Assembly (NCBI GenBank): GCA_012840975.1
Contig: DUVP01000001.1
Coordinates: forward strand, 1-42,793
Length of the DNA: 42,793 nucleotides
Direction: 5' to 3'
Source of the DNA: Mogibacterium sp.
GTDB taxonomy: Bacteria > Bacillota > Clostridia > Peptostreptococcales > Anaerovoracaceae
A model generated the notes under the pieces. That model did not search any database. It had not been told where the DNA came from and was given only the letters and a program-made list of their open reading frames with translations. Made by a program: the position numbers and the translations under genes. How positions within the stretch are numbered: position 1 is the first letter of the stretch; every line of letters begins with the position of its first letter. This document shows, one piece after another, positions 23,358 to 31,860 of this stretch.

Positions 23358-26300
23358 TTATTCTTCTTCAGGTGCATAGAATTCTGTGAATTTTACCAGC
23401 TTCTCATAGCGAGCTTTTGCGATCGCTTCTGACTTCGCAAAGAGTTCCTTCGCTCTTTCCGGGTTCTCTCTTGTCAGTCTGCTGTATCTGGCTTCATTCA
23501 TCAGGAAGTCCTGATAGTCTCCTGTCGGCTGTTTGGAATCGAGTGTAAACGGATTCTTACCCTCTGCCTTAGCTGCAGGATTGTATCTGAACAGGTTCCA
23601 GTAACCGCTTTCTACTGCCTTCTTCATTTCAAGCTGACAGTTAGCCATTCCACCCTTAATTGAGTGCATCTCGCATGGAGCGTATGCAATTATGATGGAA
23701 GGTCCATCGTAAGCTATAGCTTCGTTCATAGCTCTGATGGTCTGGTTTGGATTGGCTCCCATTGCAACCTGTGCAACGTACACGTATTCATAAGCCATAA
23801 AGATTTCCGACATCGGCTTCTTAGCTATAGATTTACCTGCTGCAGCAAATTGTGCAACCTGTCCGATGTTTGAAGCCTTTGAAGCCTGTCCACCCGTATT
23901 TGAGTAAACTTCAGTATCAAATACTATAACATTGAGATTCTCACCGCTTGCGAGTACGTGGTCGAGCCCACCGTATCCTATATCATAAGCCCATCCGTCT
24001 CCGCCGAATATCCACACTGTCTTCTCAGCGAGCATATCCTTACGTGCAACGATATCAGCTCCGACATTTGCAGCCTCCAATGCTTCTACGAGAGCTTCTC
24101 CGGCAGTCTTGGATGCTTCTACATCGTCGAATCCTGCGAGCCATTCTTCTCCGGCAGCCTTAACCTTCTCATCAACATCGCCGGCGATGAGATTCTTTAC
24201 ATCCTGTGCAAGCTGTTTTCTTCTTGCATTAACAGCAAGTCTCATTCCGAGACCGTGTTCAGCGTTATCCTCAAACAGCGAGTTACACCAAGCCGGTCCG
24301 CGTCCATCAGCATTAGTTGTATAAGGAGCTATTCCGCCCGGGCATCCCCAGATTGACGAACATCCTGTTGCGTTGGAAATATATGTATTATCTCCGCAAA
24401 GCTGAGTTATGAGTCTTGCATAAGCAGTCTCTGCACATCCCGCACATGAGCCTGAGAACTCAAGGAGAGGTGTCTTGAACTGTGAACCCTTAAGTGTATT
24501 GTCTGTCATATCTTTCTTAACAGCGATATCCTTGACAGCAAAGTTGAAGTTCTCCTGTTCAGGCAGCTGCTCTTCAAGCGGCTTCATAGTGAGAGACTTA
24601 GGGTTTGTAGGACATACTGATACACAGACTCCACATCCCATACAGTCAAGAGGTGAAATTGAAATTCCGAACTTATATACTCCCTTGCCCTTGCCTGCCT
24701 TAACATCAGTCATCTTGAATCCTTCAGGAGCATTCTGTGCTTCTTCATCATTCAGAAGGAAAGGTCTGATTGTAGCATGCGGACAAACGTAAGCACACTG
24801 GTTACACTGAATACATGTAGTAGGGTTCCACTCAGGAACGTTTACAGCAACGCCTCTCTTTTCGTAAGCTGATGCTCCGAGTTCCCACTCACCGTCAACA
24901 TGTGGCAGGAATGCGGATACCGGGAGGCTGTCTCCATCCATATTGCTGACAGGTTTAAGGATATTCTTAACCTGTGTAACGAGAGCTTCAGGTCCTTCAA
25001 GAATATCATCAGTTGCAGGATCGAATGCTTCTGCCCAGTCAGCCGGAACTTCCAACTTAACAAGTGCATCTGCACCGACGTCTATAGCCTTATGGTTCAT
25101 TTCTACAACTTCTTTTCCTTTGGCAATATATGATTTTGTTGCAGCTTCCTTCATGTACTTGATTGCATCTTCCTTAGGCATTATTTCAGCAAGTGAGAAG
25201 AATGCGGACTGGAGTGTTGTATTTGTCCTCTTGCCCATTCCGATCTCTGCACAAAGTTTGATAGCATCAATTGTGTAAACTTTAATATTGTTCTTAGCAA
25301 TATATCTCTTAGCAGCAGCATCAAGGTGCTCACCGACTTCTTCAGGCGACCATGGACAGTTAATCAGGAATACTCCGCCCGGTTTAACGTCCTGAACCAT
25401 CTTGAATCCCTTATCTACATATGAAGGGTTGTGGCATGCTACAAAGTCTGCTTTATTGATATAGTAAGAACTCTTTATTGGAGAGTCTCCGAATCTCAAG
25501 TGAGATATGGTAACTCCGCCTGTTTTCTTAGAATCGTACTGGAAATATGCCTGAACATACTTATCAGTGTAGTCACCGATAATCTTGATGGAATTCTTGT
25601 TGGCTCCAACTGTTCCGTCTCCGCCCAGACCCCAGAATTTGCACTCGATTGTGCCCGGAGCTGCTGTAAGAGGAGCATCCTTCTCTTCCAGTGACAGATA
25701 TGTAACGTCATCAACGATTCCAACCGTAAACTTCTTCTTAGGATCATCCTTAGCAAGCTCGTCATATACTGCAAATACGGAAGCCGGAGGTGTGTCTTTG
25801 GAACTGAGTCCGTAACGACCGCCAATAACACTTAAATCAAGTCCCGCTTCAGCAAATGCTGTGATAACGTCGAGATACAAAGGCTCACCGAGAGCTCCCG
25901 GTTCTTTTGTTCTGTCAAGAACAGCGATTTTCTTAGCTGTCTTAGGAAGAGCAGCAATCAGTCTGTCAGCACAGAAAGGTCTGTATAATCTTACCTTGAT
26001 CAGACCGACTTTCTGTCCGTTTGCATTAAGATAATCGATAACTTCTTCTGCTACATCACAGATTGATCCCATAGCTATAATTACTCTGTCGGCATCATCC
26101 GCTCCGTAATAATTAAAGAGCTGATAGTTTGTGCCGATCTTCTCGTTGATCTTAGCCATGTACTTCTCAACAACAGCAGGAAGAGCATCGTAAAATTTGT
26201 TGCATGCTTCTCTATGCTGGAAGAAAATATCTCCGTTTTCGTGAGATCCTCTCATGTTAGGATTTTCAGGATTTAAGCTGCTGTCACGGAATGCTTTAAC

Positions 26301-26900
26301 CGCATCCATATTGCACATGTCTGCAAGATCATCATAATCCCAGACTGCAATTTTCTGAACCTCATGTGATGTTCTGAATCCGTCAAAGAAGTTCAGGAAA
26401 GGAACTCTGCCCTCTATAGCTGCAAGGTGAGCAACCGGAGCAAGGTCCATTACCTCCTGAACATTGCCTTCTGCGAGCATTCCGAAACCTGTCTGACGAC
26501 ATGCATATATGTCGGAGTGATCGCCAAAAATGCTCAGGGCATGTGTAGAAACTGTACGTGCAGAAACATGGAATACTGCCGGAAGAAGTTCTCCTGCCAT
26601 CTTATACATGTTAGGAATCATAAGAAGCAGTCCCTGTGATGCTGTATAAGTTGTTGTGAGAGCTCCTGCCCCCAAAGATCCGTGAACCGCTCCGGCAGCC
26701 CCGGCTTCAGATTGAAGCTCAGCAACCTGAACTGTCGAGCCGAAGATGTTTTTTCTACCGGCTGCAGACCACTGATCTACGAAGTCTGCCATTGGGCTCG
26801 ATGGAGTAATAGGATAAATAGCCGACACATCTGTAAATGCATACGAGACGTGCGCAGCAGCAGTATTACCATCCATCGTTTTGAAATCTCTTTTTACCAT
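23358..26900 (-). CDS. nifJ: Pyruvate:ferredoxin (flavodoxin) oxidoreductase
   Basis: A 1180-residue single-chain enzyme: pyruvate + CoA + oxidised ferredoxin gives acetyl-CoA + CO2 + reduced ferredoxin. The N-terminal domain shows YPITPSSPM. The middle carries two ferredoxin-type cluster motifs, CIQCNQCAYVCP and CMGCGVCVSVCP. The C-terminal third has the TPP-binding GDGWAYDIGYGG and NTGGQ, and the proximal cluster cysteines in GSCAGCAET and NATGCSS. Length is normal for the homodimeric clostridial PFOR. GGGGGAG precedes the ATG. It lies 99 bases after ackA on the same strand; together they form the pyruvate-to-acetate ATP-yielding route, with phosphotransacetylase encoded elsewhere. Confidence 0.96.
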   Translation of the reverse strand: MVKRDFKTMDGNTAAAHVSYAFTDVSAIYPITPSSPMADFVDQWSAAGRKNIFGSTVQVAELQSEAGAAGAVHGSLGAGALTTTYTASQGLLLMIPNMYKMAGELLPAVFHVSARTVSTHALSIFGDHSDIYACRQTGFGMLAEGNVQEVMDLAPVAHLAAIEGRVPFLNFFDGFRTSHEVQKIAVWDYDDLADMCNMDAVKAFRDSSLNPENPNMRGSHENGDIFFQHREACNKFYDALPAVVEKYMAKINEKIGTNYQLFNYYGADDADRVIIAMGSICDVAEEVIDYLNANGQKVGLIKVRLYRPFCADRLIAALPKTAKKIAVLDRTKEPGALGEPLYLDVITAFAEAGLDLSVIGGRYGLSSKDTPPASVFAVYDELAKDDPKKKFTVGIVDDVTYLSLEEKDAPLTAAPGTIECKFWGLGGDGTVGANKNSIKIIGDYTDKYVQAYFQYDSKKTGGVTISHLRFGDSPIKSSYYINKADFVACHNPSYVDKGFKMVQDVKPGGVFLINCPWSPEEVGEHLDAAAKRYIAKNNIKVYTIDAIKLCAEIGMGKRTNTTLQSAFFSLAEIMPKEDAIKYMKEAATKSYIAKGKEVVEMNHKAIDVGADALVKLEVPADWAEAFDPATDDILEGPEALVTQVKNILKPVSNMDGDSLPVSAFLPHVDGEWELGASAYEKRGVAVNVPEWNPTTCIQCNQCAYVCPHATIRPFLLNDEEAQNAPEGFKMTDVKAGKGKGVYKFGISISPLDCMGCGVCVSVCPTNPKSLTMKPLEEQLPEQENFNFAVKDIAVKKDMTDNTLKGSQFKTPLLEFSGSCAGCAETAYARLITQLCGDNTYISNATGCSSIWGCPGGIAPYTTNADGRGPAWCNSLFEDNAEHGLGMRLAVNARRKQLAQDVKNLIAGDVDEKVKAAGEEWLAGFDDVEASKTAGEALVEALEAANVGADIVARKDMLAEKTVWIFGGDGWAYDIGYGGLDHVLASGENLNVIVFDTEVYSNTGGQASKASNIGQVAQFAAAGKSIAKKPMSEIFMAYEYVYVAQVAMGANPNQTIRAMNEAIAYDGPSIIIAYAPCEMHSIKGGMANCQLEMKKAVESGYWNLFRYNPAAKAEGKNPFTLDSKQPTGDYQDFLMNEARYSRLTRENPERAKELFAKSEAIAKARYEKLVKFTEFYAPEEE

Positions 26901-26999
26901 TATTATATCTCCCCCTTCACTTTACTCGTTTTGTTAATAATGTGTAAGCGTTATCTTATAATTTTACATGATGAAACGTATAGCAATTTTTGAGGTTTG

Positions 27000-28193
27000 C
27001 TATTCTCCTGCCAAAGCTTCGGTATCAATAGCAATCATAAGCTCCTCATTAGTTGGAATAACGAATGTACGAACAGTTGCTCCGGGAGCTGTAATCTCCG
27101 TTTCTTTTCCTCTTGTATTGTTCTTCTCGGCATCGATCTTCACACCCATAAATTCCAGGCTGCCGCATACCTTCTCTCTAAGATCGATATCATTTTCTCC
27201 TATGCCGGCTGTAAATACGATGGCATCGACTCTTCCCATCTCAGCAGCATACGCTCCGATAAAATGACGAACCGACTTGAGCAGCATTTCTCTCGCAATT
27301 TGTGCTCTATGATTGCCCTCTGCTGCCGCTTTGCTTATATCTCTTACGTCTCCCGAGATTCCGGAAACTGCAAGCAATCCTGATTTCTTATTGAACATAG
27401 AAATTACATCTGATGCACTCATGCCTGTTTGTTCATTGATAAAGCTGACAACAGACGGATCCAGAGTTCCGGTTCTTGTTCCCATTATAAGTCCGTCCAG
27501 CGGTGTCATTCCCATGGATGTGTTATAGCAATAACCGTTTTTTACAGCAGTTATTGAAGAACCGTTACCAAGATGACAGGTTATGATATTCAGCTCACTT
27601 CTGTCTTTGCCGCAAAGCTCTACACAACGCTCCGTAACATAACGGTGGCTTGTTCCGTGCATTCCGTATTTACGTATTTGATACTTCTCATAATATTCCA
27701 TCGGAATAGGATATAAATAACTTTCCTCAGGCATAGTCTGATGGAATGATGTATCAAACACTGCAACCTGAGTTGTGTTAGGAAGAACCTGCTTGCATGC
27801 ACGAATTCCAACCAGTGCAGGCGGGTTATGTAAAGGAGCCAGTACTGAGAATCTGTCTATAGCTTCCTCTACTTCCGGGGTTATTACCATCGATTTGTTG
27901 AAAAGATGTCCGCCTTGTACTACCCTGTGACCTACAGCATTAATATCGTTCATATCGGCAATTACACCGTACTCGCTGTCTGTGAGTGCATCGATTACAT
28001 ACTGCAATGCTACTCCATGATTAGGCAAAGCGATATCCTTATCAAAAACGGTTTTGTCACCAGCTTTGTAATCCATATGCCCGTCTTCAGCAATTCTTTC
28101 ACATAACCCCTTTGCTAAGACTTCCTTTTTATCCATGTCGAAAAGCTGGTATTTAAGCGATGAGCTTCCTGTATTCACTACCAGAATTATCAT
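27000..28193 (-). CDS. ackA: Acetate kinase
   Basis: A 397-residue cytoplasmic kinase of the ASKHA fold: acetyl phosphate + ADP gives acetate + ATP. N-terminal VNTGSSSLKYQLF, VFDTSFHQTMP, RYGMHGTSH-type YGMHGTSHRYV, and the C-terminal FTAGIGEN are diagnostic. Length is standard. AAAGGA lies eight bases before the ATG. An extended -10 promoter sits about 50 bases upstream. No terminator separates it from nifJ, so some read-through into nifJ is likely. Confidence 0.96.
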   Translation of the reverse strand: MIILVVNTGSSSLKYQLFDMDKKEVLAKGLCERIAEDGHMDYKAGDKTVFDKDIALPNHGVALQYVIDALTDSEYGVIADMNDINAVGHRVVQGGHLFNKSMVITPEVEEAIDRFSVLAPLHNPPALVGIRACKQVLPNTTQVAVFDTSFHQTMPEESYLYPIPMEYYEKYQIRKYGMHGTSHRYVTERCVELCGKDRSELNIITCHLGNGSSITAVKNGYCYNTSMGMTPLDGLIMGTRTGTLDPSVVSFINEQTGMSASDVISMFNKKSGLLAVSGISGDVRDISKAAAEGNHRAQIAREMLLKSVRHFIGAYAAEMGRVDAIVFTAGIGENDIDLREKVCGSLEFMGVKIDAEKNNTRGKETEITAPGATVRTFVIPTNEELMIAIDTEALAGE

Positions 28194-28243
28194 ATCAAAA
28201 TTCCTTTCATAATTAGATTGTTTTTGTTTATTTACTACTGTTT

Positions 28244-28252
28244 ATTATAGCA
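28244..28252 (-). promoter_or_regulatory. Extended -10 promoter of ackA
   Basis: Minus strand TGCTATAAT (TATAAT at 28244-28249), about 50 bases before the ackA ATG; no clear -35. Confidence 0.5.
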
Positions 28253-28284
28253 TAGAGCGTTAAGTTTTTATTTATATATTTTGT

Positions 28285-28312
28285 TTGTATCGTATAAAAA
28301 GCGTGATATAAT
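28285..28312 (+). promoter_or_regulatory. Promoter of the acyl-ACP thioesterase locus
   Basis: TTGTAT (28285-28290), 16-base spacer, TATAAT (28307-28312), with TGA just before the -10 (extended -10). It is back-to-back with the ackA promoter. The remaining 90 bases to the gene are A/T-rich and hold nothing recognisable. Confidence 0.5.
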
Positions 28313-28404
28313 TGTGCCGGAACTAAAAATTTTAATTAAAAATAGTTATTTTCAACAAAATTTATGAATGAAATAATACCACTCATTGAATGAAAGGACA
28401 GATT

Positions 28405-29145
28405 ATGAAAATATATTCAAGAAAATTTAACGTGTCAATGAGCGACGTCAATAAATACAGATTTTTGAGAACTTCTACCATGTTTTCAATGTTTCAACTT
28501 GTTTCAACAGACCATCTGGACATTCTGGATCTTGGTCCCGATAAAACTCTCGAACAAGGTCTTCTTTGGGTTCTTATAAAGCAAAGGGCTGAAATATCAA
28601 GAATGCCGCATTACAACGAAGATATTGTGATTAAAACCTGGCCTACCGGCGGCAGGCATAAACTTTTTCAACGTCATTACAGTATAGAAACACTTGCCGG
28701 GGAAATCATTGTCAAGGCCGGTGCGATATGGTCTCTTATAAAAGAAAAAGCACGTACCATGATCACTCCGGAACGTTATGGAATAGTGCTGTAAGGAAAA
28801 CGAACGGGAAACGAAGTAAATCTATCACCAAATCCTAAAAGCATAGAGACTACTCATAGTACCGAATTCAAAGTTCCGTTCAGCTACATAGATATTAACT
28901 GCCATATGAACAATGCAAGATACTTTGATGTTACTGACGACATACTTCCTGCAGCACAGGAAGGTCTGATGCCTAAACTTATAAGCGTCAGATATCAGGC
29001 AGAGGCTCTCGAAGGAGACGTTATTAATGTAAACTGGGGTTTTCTTCCTGATGAAACAAACTCCGAAACCCCTAATGCAGGCAGGTATTATATAATCTGC
29101 GATTCGGCTTCCGGAAACAACCTTAAAATGCAAATGAATTATTAG
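28405..29145 (+). pseudogene. Acyl-ACP thioesterase split by an in-frame stop
   Basis: The frame encodes a complete PF01643-type acyl-ACP thioesterase of about 246 codons, with one TAA at 28792-28794. The first half (129 residues) is the N-terminal hot-dog with RTSTMFSMFQLVSTDHLD and KTWPTGGRHKLFQRHY. The second half, in the same frame, has the C-terminal hot-dog signature FSYIDINCHMNNARYFD. Both halves are otherwise intact, so the lesion is recent or the stop is read through. ATG at 28405 follows AAAGGA by six bases; an upstream ATG at 28390 overlaps that site. The enzyme would release fatty acids from acyl carrier protein. A single-base sequencing error is the main alternative. Confidence 0.82.
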
Positions 29146-29200
29146 TTAGCCCTGTACTAATCGGCGACTATTAATGCTTTATAAATAATACCTGTTATTT

Positions 29201-30901
29201 CTATGCTAATGGGAACGTAACCTTGAATTCCGTTCCCTTGCCGAGTGCAGAATCGACATATATCTTGCCACCGTGGGATGCAACTATTTGCGATGCAATA
29301 GCCAGTCCCAAACCCGTTCCTCTACCCGATTCTTTGTTCGTATAGAAAGGATCGAATACCCTTGCAAGAGTTTCCGCATTCATGCCGTGGCCGTTATCTC
29401 TAAATATCATTTCCATGTTTTCTTCTGTTAAATAAGTTGAAACAAGCAGGGTTCCGCCCTCTCCCTCCATGGCATCATAAGCATTAAGAACTATATTCAT
29501 CACAAGTTGTGAAAGCTGAGTTGAATCTCCCATTATCTTTTCTTTGCCACAATTAAAACTGTATTTTACTTCAACACCTTTAGGTTTTGCAGGCAATGTG
29601 ACTTGCAGTGCATTTCTGATAAGTTCATCGGGACGGATCTCCGTAAAATCTTCTTTGCTTCTCTTTTTAGTCAGCTCCGACAGTCTGGTTATCATAGTTT
29701 TTGCTTTAACAGAAGCATTGTAAACCTCCATAAGATTATCTTGAAGTTCCGTAGCATCCGGCGGCAACATCTCCATTGTCATCATACTGTATCCCATTAT
29801 CGGTGTAAGCAGATTATTGAAATCATGAGCTATGCTTGCCGTCATTGTTCCTATGGTCTCAAGTCTTTGATGATGAGACATTTCCTGCATCTGACGGTTG
29901 ATTTCCTTCATAGACTCGTTTCTCTTCCTGAGATTCTCAAGTTCGATTGCATTCTCACTATCTATTTTTCTCATAAGGATAACGAGTACCACAAGGAGTG
30001 CGGCACCAATTACAGCAATGCCTCCATATATCAATATATCGGTTGCAGCTTCCTTAGACGGTCTTACAGCATCATCATAATTTGCTGTTATAGCAATCGC
30101 AAATTCTCCGTTAATCGTATTATTGCTTGATAGAACCACCATTCTTTCGGTATATGTTTCCGCATTATTGTTGGTTATCTCAATCGATCTTCCGTCATTT
30201 ACCTGAAGCTTCTGACATTCCGTAATAAAATTCATGCGTTTTGCGGAGTTTGCATCTATCTCGGCTTCTGTAGTTATTGCTCTTACTTTATCTTCGACTT
30301 TGTAAATCATTATAGTTCCGGTATTGTCGAGTAAGATAAGATCTTCCGTCCCGGAACTGCCTATCGCATTCAGATAAAGCTGCTCCAGATCCATTACTGC
30401 ATTGTATCTGATTTTTCTGCCGCTCTTTACCTCATATGCCATGCAAAGTCTGCCCTGCGGTGACTTGCAGATTCTGAATTTATTATCATTTGCCTTGGTA
30501 AGGAATTTATATTTATTAGATCCTCCCGTTGCAAAAACAACTTTATTGTTCTCAAGAATAAGAAGATCTGAAAAAAGAGGATTGTAGCGTACCGAGCTTT
30601 TTGTAAGAGCCTCTTCAAGCAAGCTGCGATCCAGCGTCTCTTCCCAATATTGTTGTGCAGTTTTTATTGCACTGCGCTTAAGTGAGCTTTCAGCTTCACG
30701 CGTGAAGCCCTTAATCGAATTGTATATGTTCACATCGTCAGACATCAGCAGACTATAGAATTGCGTATCCTTTTCTTTAAGAATGGTTTCATCAAACTCT
30801 CTAAAAGAAACCCACGCTTTATAGAGTCCTCCCCCTATAAAGACAAGAGCTGTAACTACAATCAATACATATGCCGCTGCTTTTATTCGATGCTTCTTCA
30901 T
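29201..30901 (-). CDS. Sensor histidine kinase with Cache-like sensor and HDFNN-type H-box
   Basis: A 566-residue membrane kinase. TM1 is at about 9-29, an extracellular double-Cache-like domain at about 35-282, TM2 at about 287-311 and a coiled coil at about 315-345. H359 lies in SIAHDFNNLLTP, the NtrB/HPK4-type H-box. The ATPase domain has NIVLNAYDAMEG, RDNGHGM and GRGTGLGLAI. Such kinases usually sense small organic ligands through the Cache fold and work with receivers of NtrC or stand-alone type. Here the nearest partner is the divergent OmpR-type regulator at 31044. GGGGGAGG precedes the ATG. The 3' end meets the thioesterase remnant tail-to-tail. Confidence 0.9.
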   Translation of the reverse strand: MKKHRIKAAAYVLIVVTALVFIGGGLYKAWVSFREFDETILKEKDTQFYSLLMSDDVNIYNSIKGFTREAESSLKRSAIKTAQQYWEETLDRSLLEEALTKSSVRYNPLFSDLLILENNKVVFATGGSNKYKFLTKANDNKFRICKSPQGRLCMAYEVKSGRKIRYNAVMDLEQLYLNAIGSSGTEDLILLDNTGTIMIYKVEDKVRAITTEAEIDANSAKRMNFITECQKLQVNDGRSIEITNNNAETYTERMVVLSSNNTINGEFAIAITANYDDAVRPSKEAATDILIYGGIAVIGAALLVVLVILMRKIDSENAIELENLRKRNESMKEINRQMQEMSHHQRLETIGTMTASIAHDFNNLLTPIMGYSMMTMEMLPPDATELQDNLMEVYNASVKAKTMITRLSELTKKRSKEDFTEIRPDELIRNALQVTLPAKPKGVEVKYSFNCGKEKIMGDSTQLSQLVMNIVLNAYDAMEGEGGTLLVSTYLTEENMEMIFRDNGHGMNAETLARVFDPFYTNKESGRGTGLGLAIASQIVASHGGKIYVDSALGKGTEFKVTFPLA

Positions 30902-30945
30902 AAACCTCCCCCTTCATATTCTCTATTATTTTAGCATGTATCAAT

Positions 30946-30962
30946 AAATCGGATACCGATTT
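30946..30962. promoter_or_regulatory. Inverted repeat between divergent kinase and regulator genes
   Basis: AAATCGG (30946-30952), ATA, CCGATTT (30956-30962): a 17-base perfect inverted repeat in the shared promoter region, upstream of TTGAAG on the + strand and near a TGCTAAAAT extended -10 on the minus strand. Candidate operator for the divergent pair. A short terminator is less likely, as no gene ends here. Confidence 0.45.
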
Positions 30963-30984
30963 TTACAAAAAGAAGCATTTATTC

Positions 30985-31013
30985 TTGAAGAAAAACGAAT
31001 AAACTCATATACT
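30985..31013 (+). promoter_or_regulatory. Promoter of the divergent response regulator
   Basis: TTGAAG (30985-30990), 17-base spacer, TATACT (31008-31013), about 30 bases before the ATG at 31044. Confidence 0.55.
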
Positions 31014-31043
31014 TTATGTACCAATATGCAAAAGGAGGTGCTT

Positions 31044-31724
31044 ATGGCATCTAAAGTTCTTGTTGTTGATGATGATAAAACAATTCTGAATATGCTTTAT
31101 AAAGCTCTTAAGAGTAGCGGCATTGAAGCGGATCTTGCGATAAGCGGAGAAGCCGCACTTGAATTGATTTCGGGTAAAGAATACGATCTGATCCTTTTGG
31201 ATATTAATATGCGCGGCATAGACGGATTTACTGTAATAAAGAAAATACGTTCTCAGGGCTTAACAGTTCCTATAATGGTGGTTAGCGGAAGAAAGGACGA
31301 CGGCGATACTCTCTACGGACTTGATATAGGTGCGGACGATTATATAACCAAGCCTTTCAACCCCGTTACCCTCGTTGCAAAAGCCAAAGCTCTGATAAGA
31401 AGAAGCCGTGCGACCGATACGGCAAAAACAATTATTTCGGCCGGACCATTCACATACAACACCTCCACTTTGAGATTCTATAAGAACGATGTTGAGATTC
31501 CTCTGTCGTCAAAAGAGAATTCAATGATAAAGCTGTTCATTGACAATGTCGACCATATTTTCTCTAAAGATATGATATACAGCGTCATCTGGGGAGAAAC
31601 GATAATAGACGAAAACGCGATAATGGTATATGTCAATCGAATCAGACAGAAAATTGAAGACGACCCCTCGAATCCTAAATACTTAATAACGGTGAGAGGT
31701 CTAGGATATCGATTTACAGTGTAA
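31044..31724 (+). CDS. OmpR-family response regulator, divergent from the Cache kinase
   Basis: A 226-residue regulator. Receiver residues are D9/D10, D53 in LLDINMRG and lysine in ITKPF. The C-terminal winged helix (about 125-226) contains LSSKENSMIKLF and ends in LITVRGLGYRFTV. The start at 31044 has AAAGGAGGTG at perfect spacing; an earlier in-frame ATG at 31026 overlaps that site and is not used. A single-gene transcription unit. Its partner is inferred from divergence with the kinase at 29201-30901. Confidence 0.92.
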   Translation: MASKVLVVDDDKTILNMLYKALKSSGIEADLAISGEAALELISGKEYDLILLDINMRGIDGFTVIKKIRSQGLTVPIMVVSGRKDDGDTLYGLDIGADDYITKPFNPVTLVAKAKALIRRSRATDTAKTIISAGPFTYNTSTLRFYKNDVEIPLSSKENSMIKLFIDNVDHIFSKDMIYSVIWGETIIDENAIMVYVNRIRQKIEDDPSNPKYLITVRGLGYRFTV

Positions 31725-31860
31725 AATGAAGTTAGTCACTTTACTTTTTTAACAAGAGCTTTCGTGTTTTTATAGAGACAATATCATAAACTGAATTATA
31801 AATCAGCAATCCTGTTTGAATAAAGATATGTCATAATTCTGCGAGAATTCCATTGCTATG

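Noticed and set aside
26901-26999. A separate nifJ promoter (TTGCTA with A/T-rich -10)
   Set aside because: The hexamers are poor and spacing ambiguous, so no promoter feature was listed. Read-through from ackA may suffice.
31835-31849. Inverted repeat AATTCT-GCG-AGAATT just beyond the LRR gene
   Set aside because: Short, A/T-rich and with no T-run on the minus strand; too weak to call a terminator.
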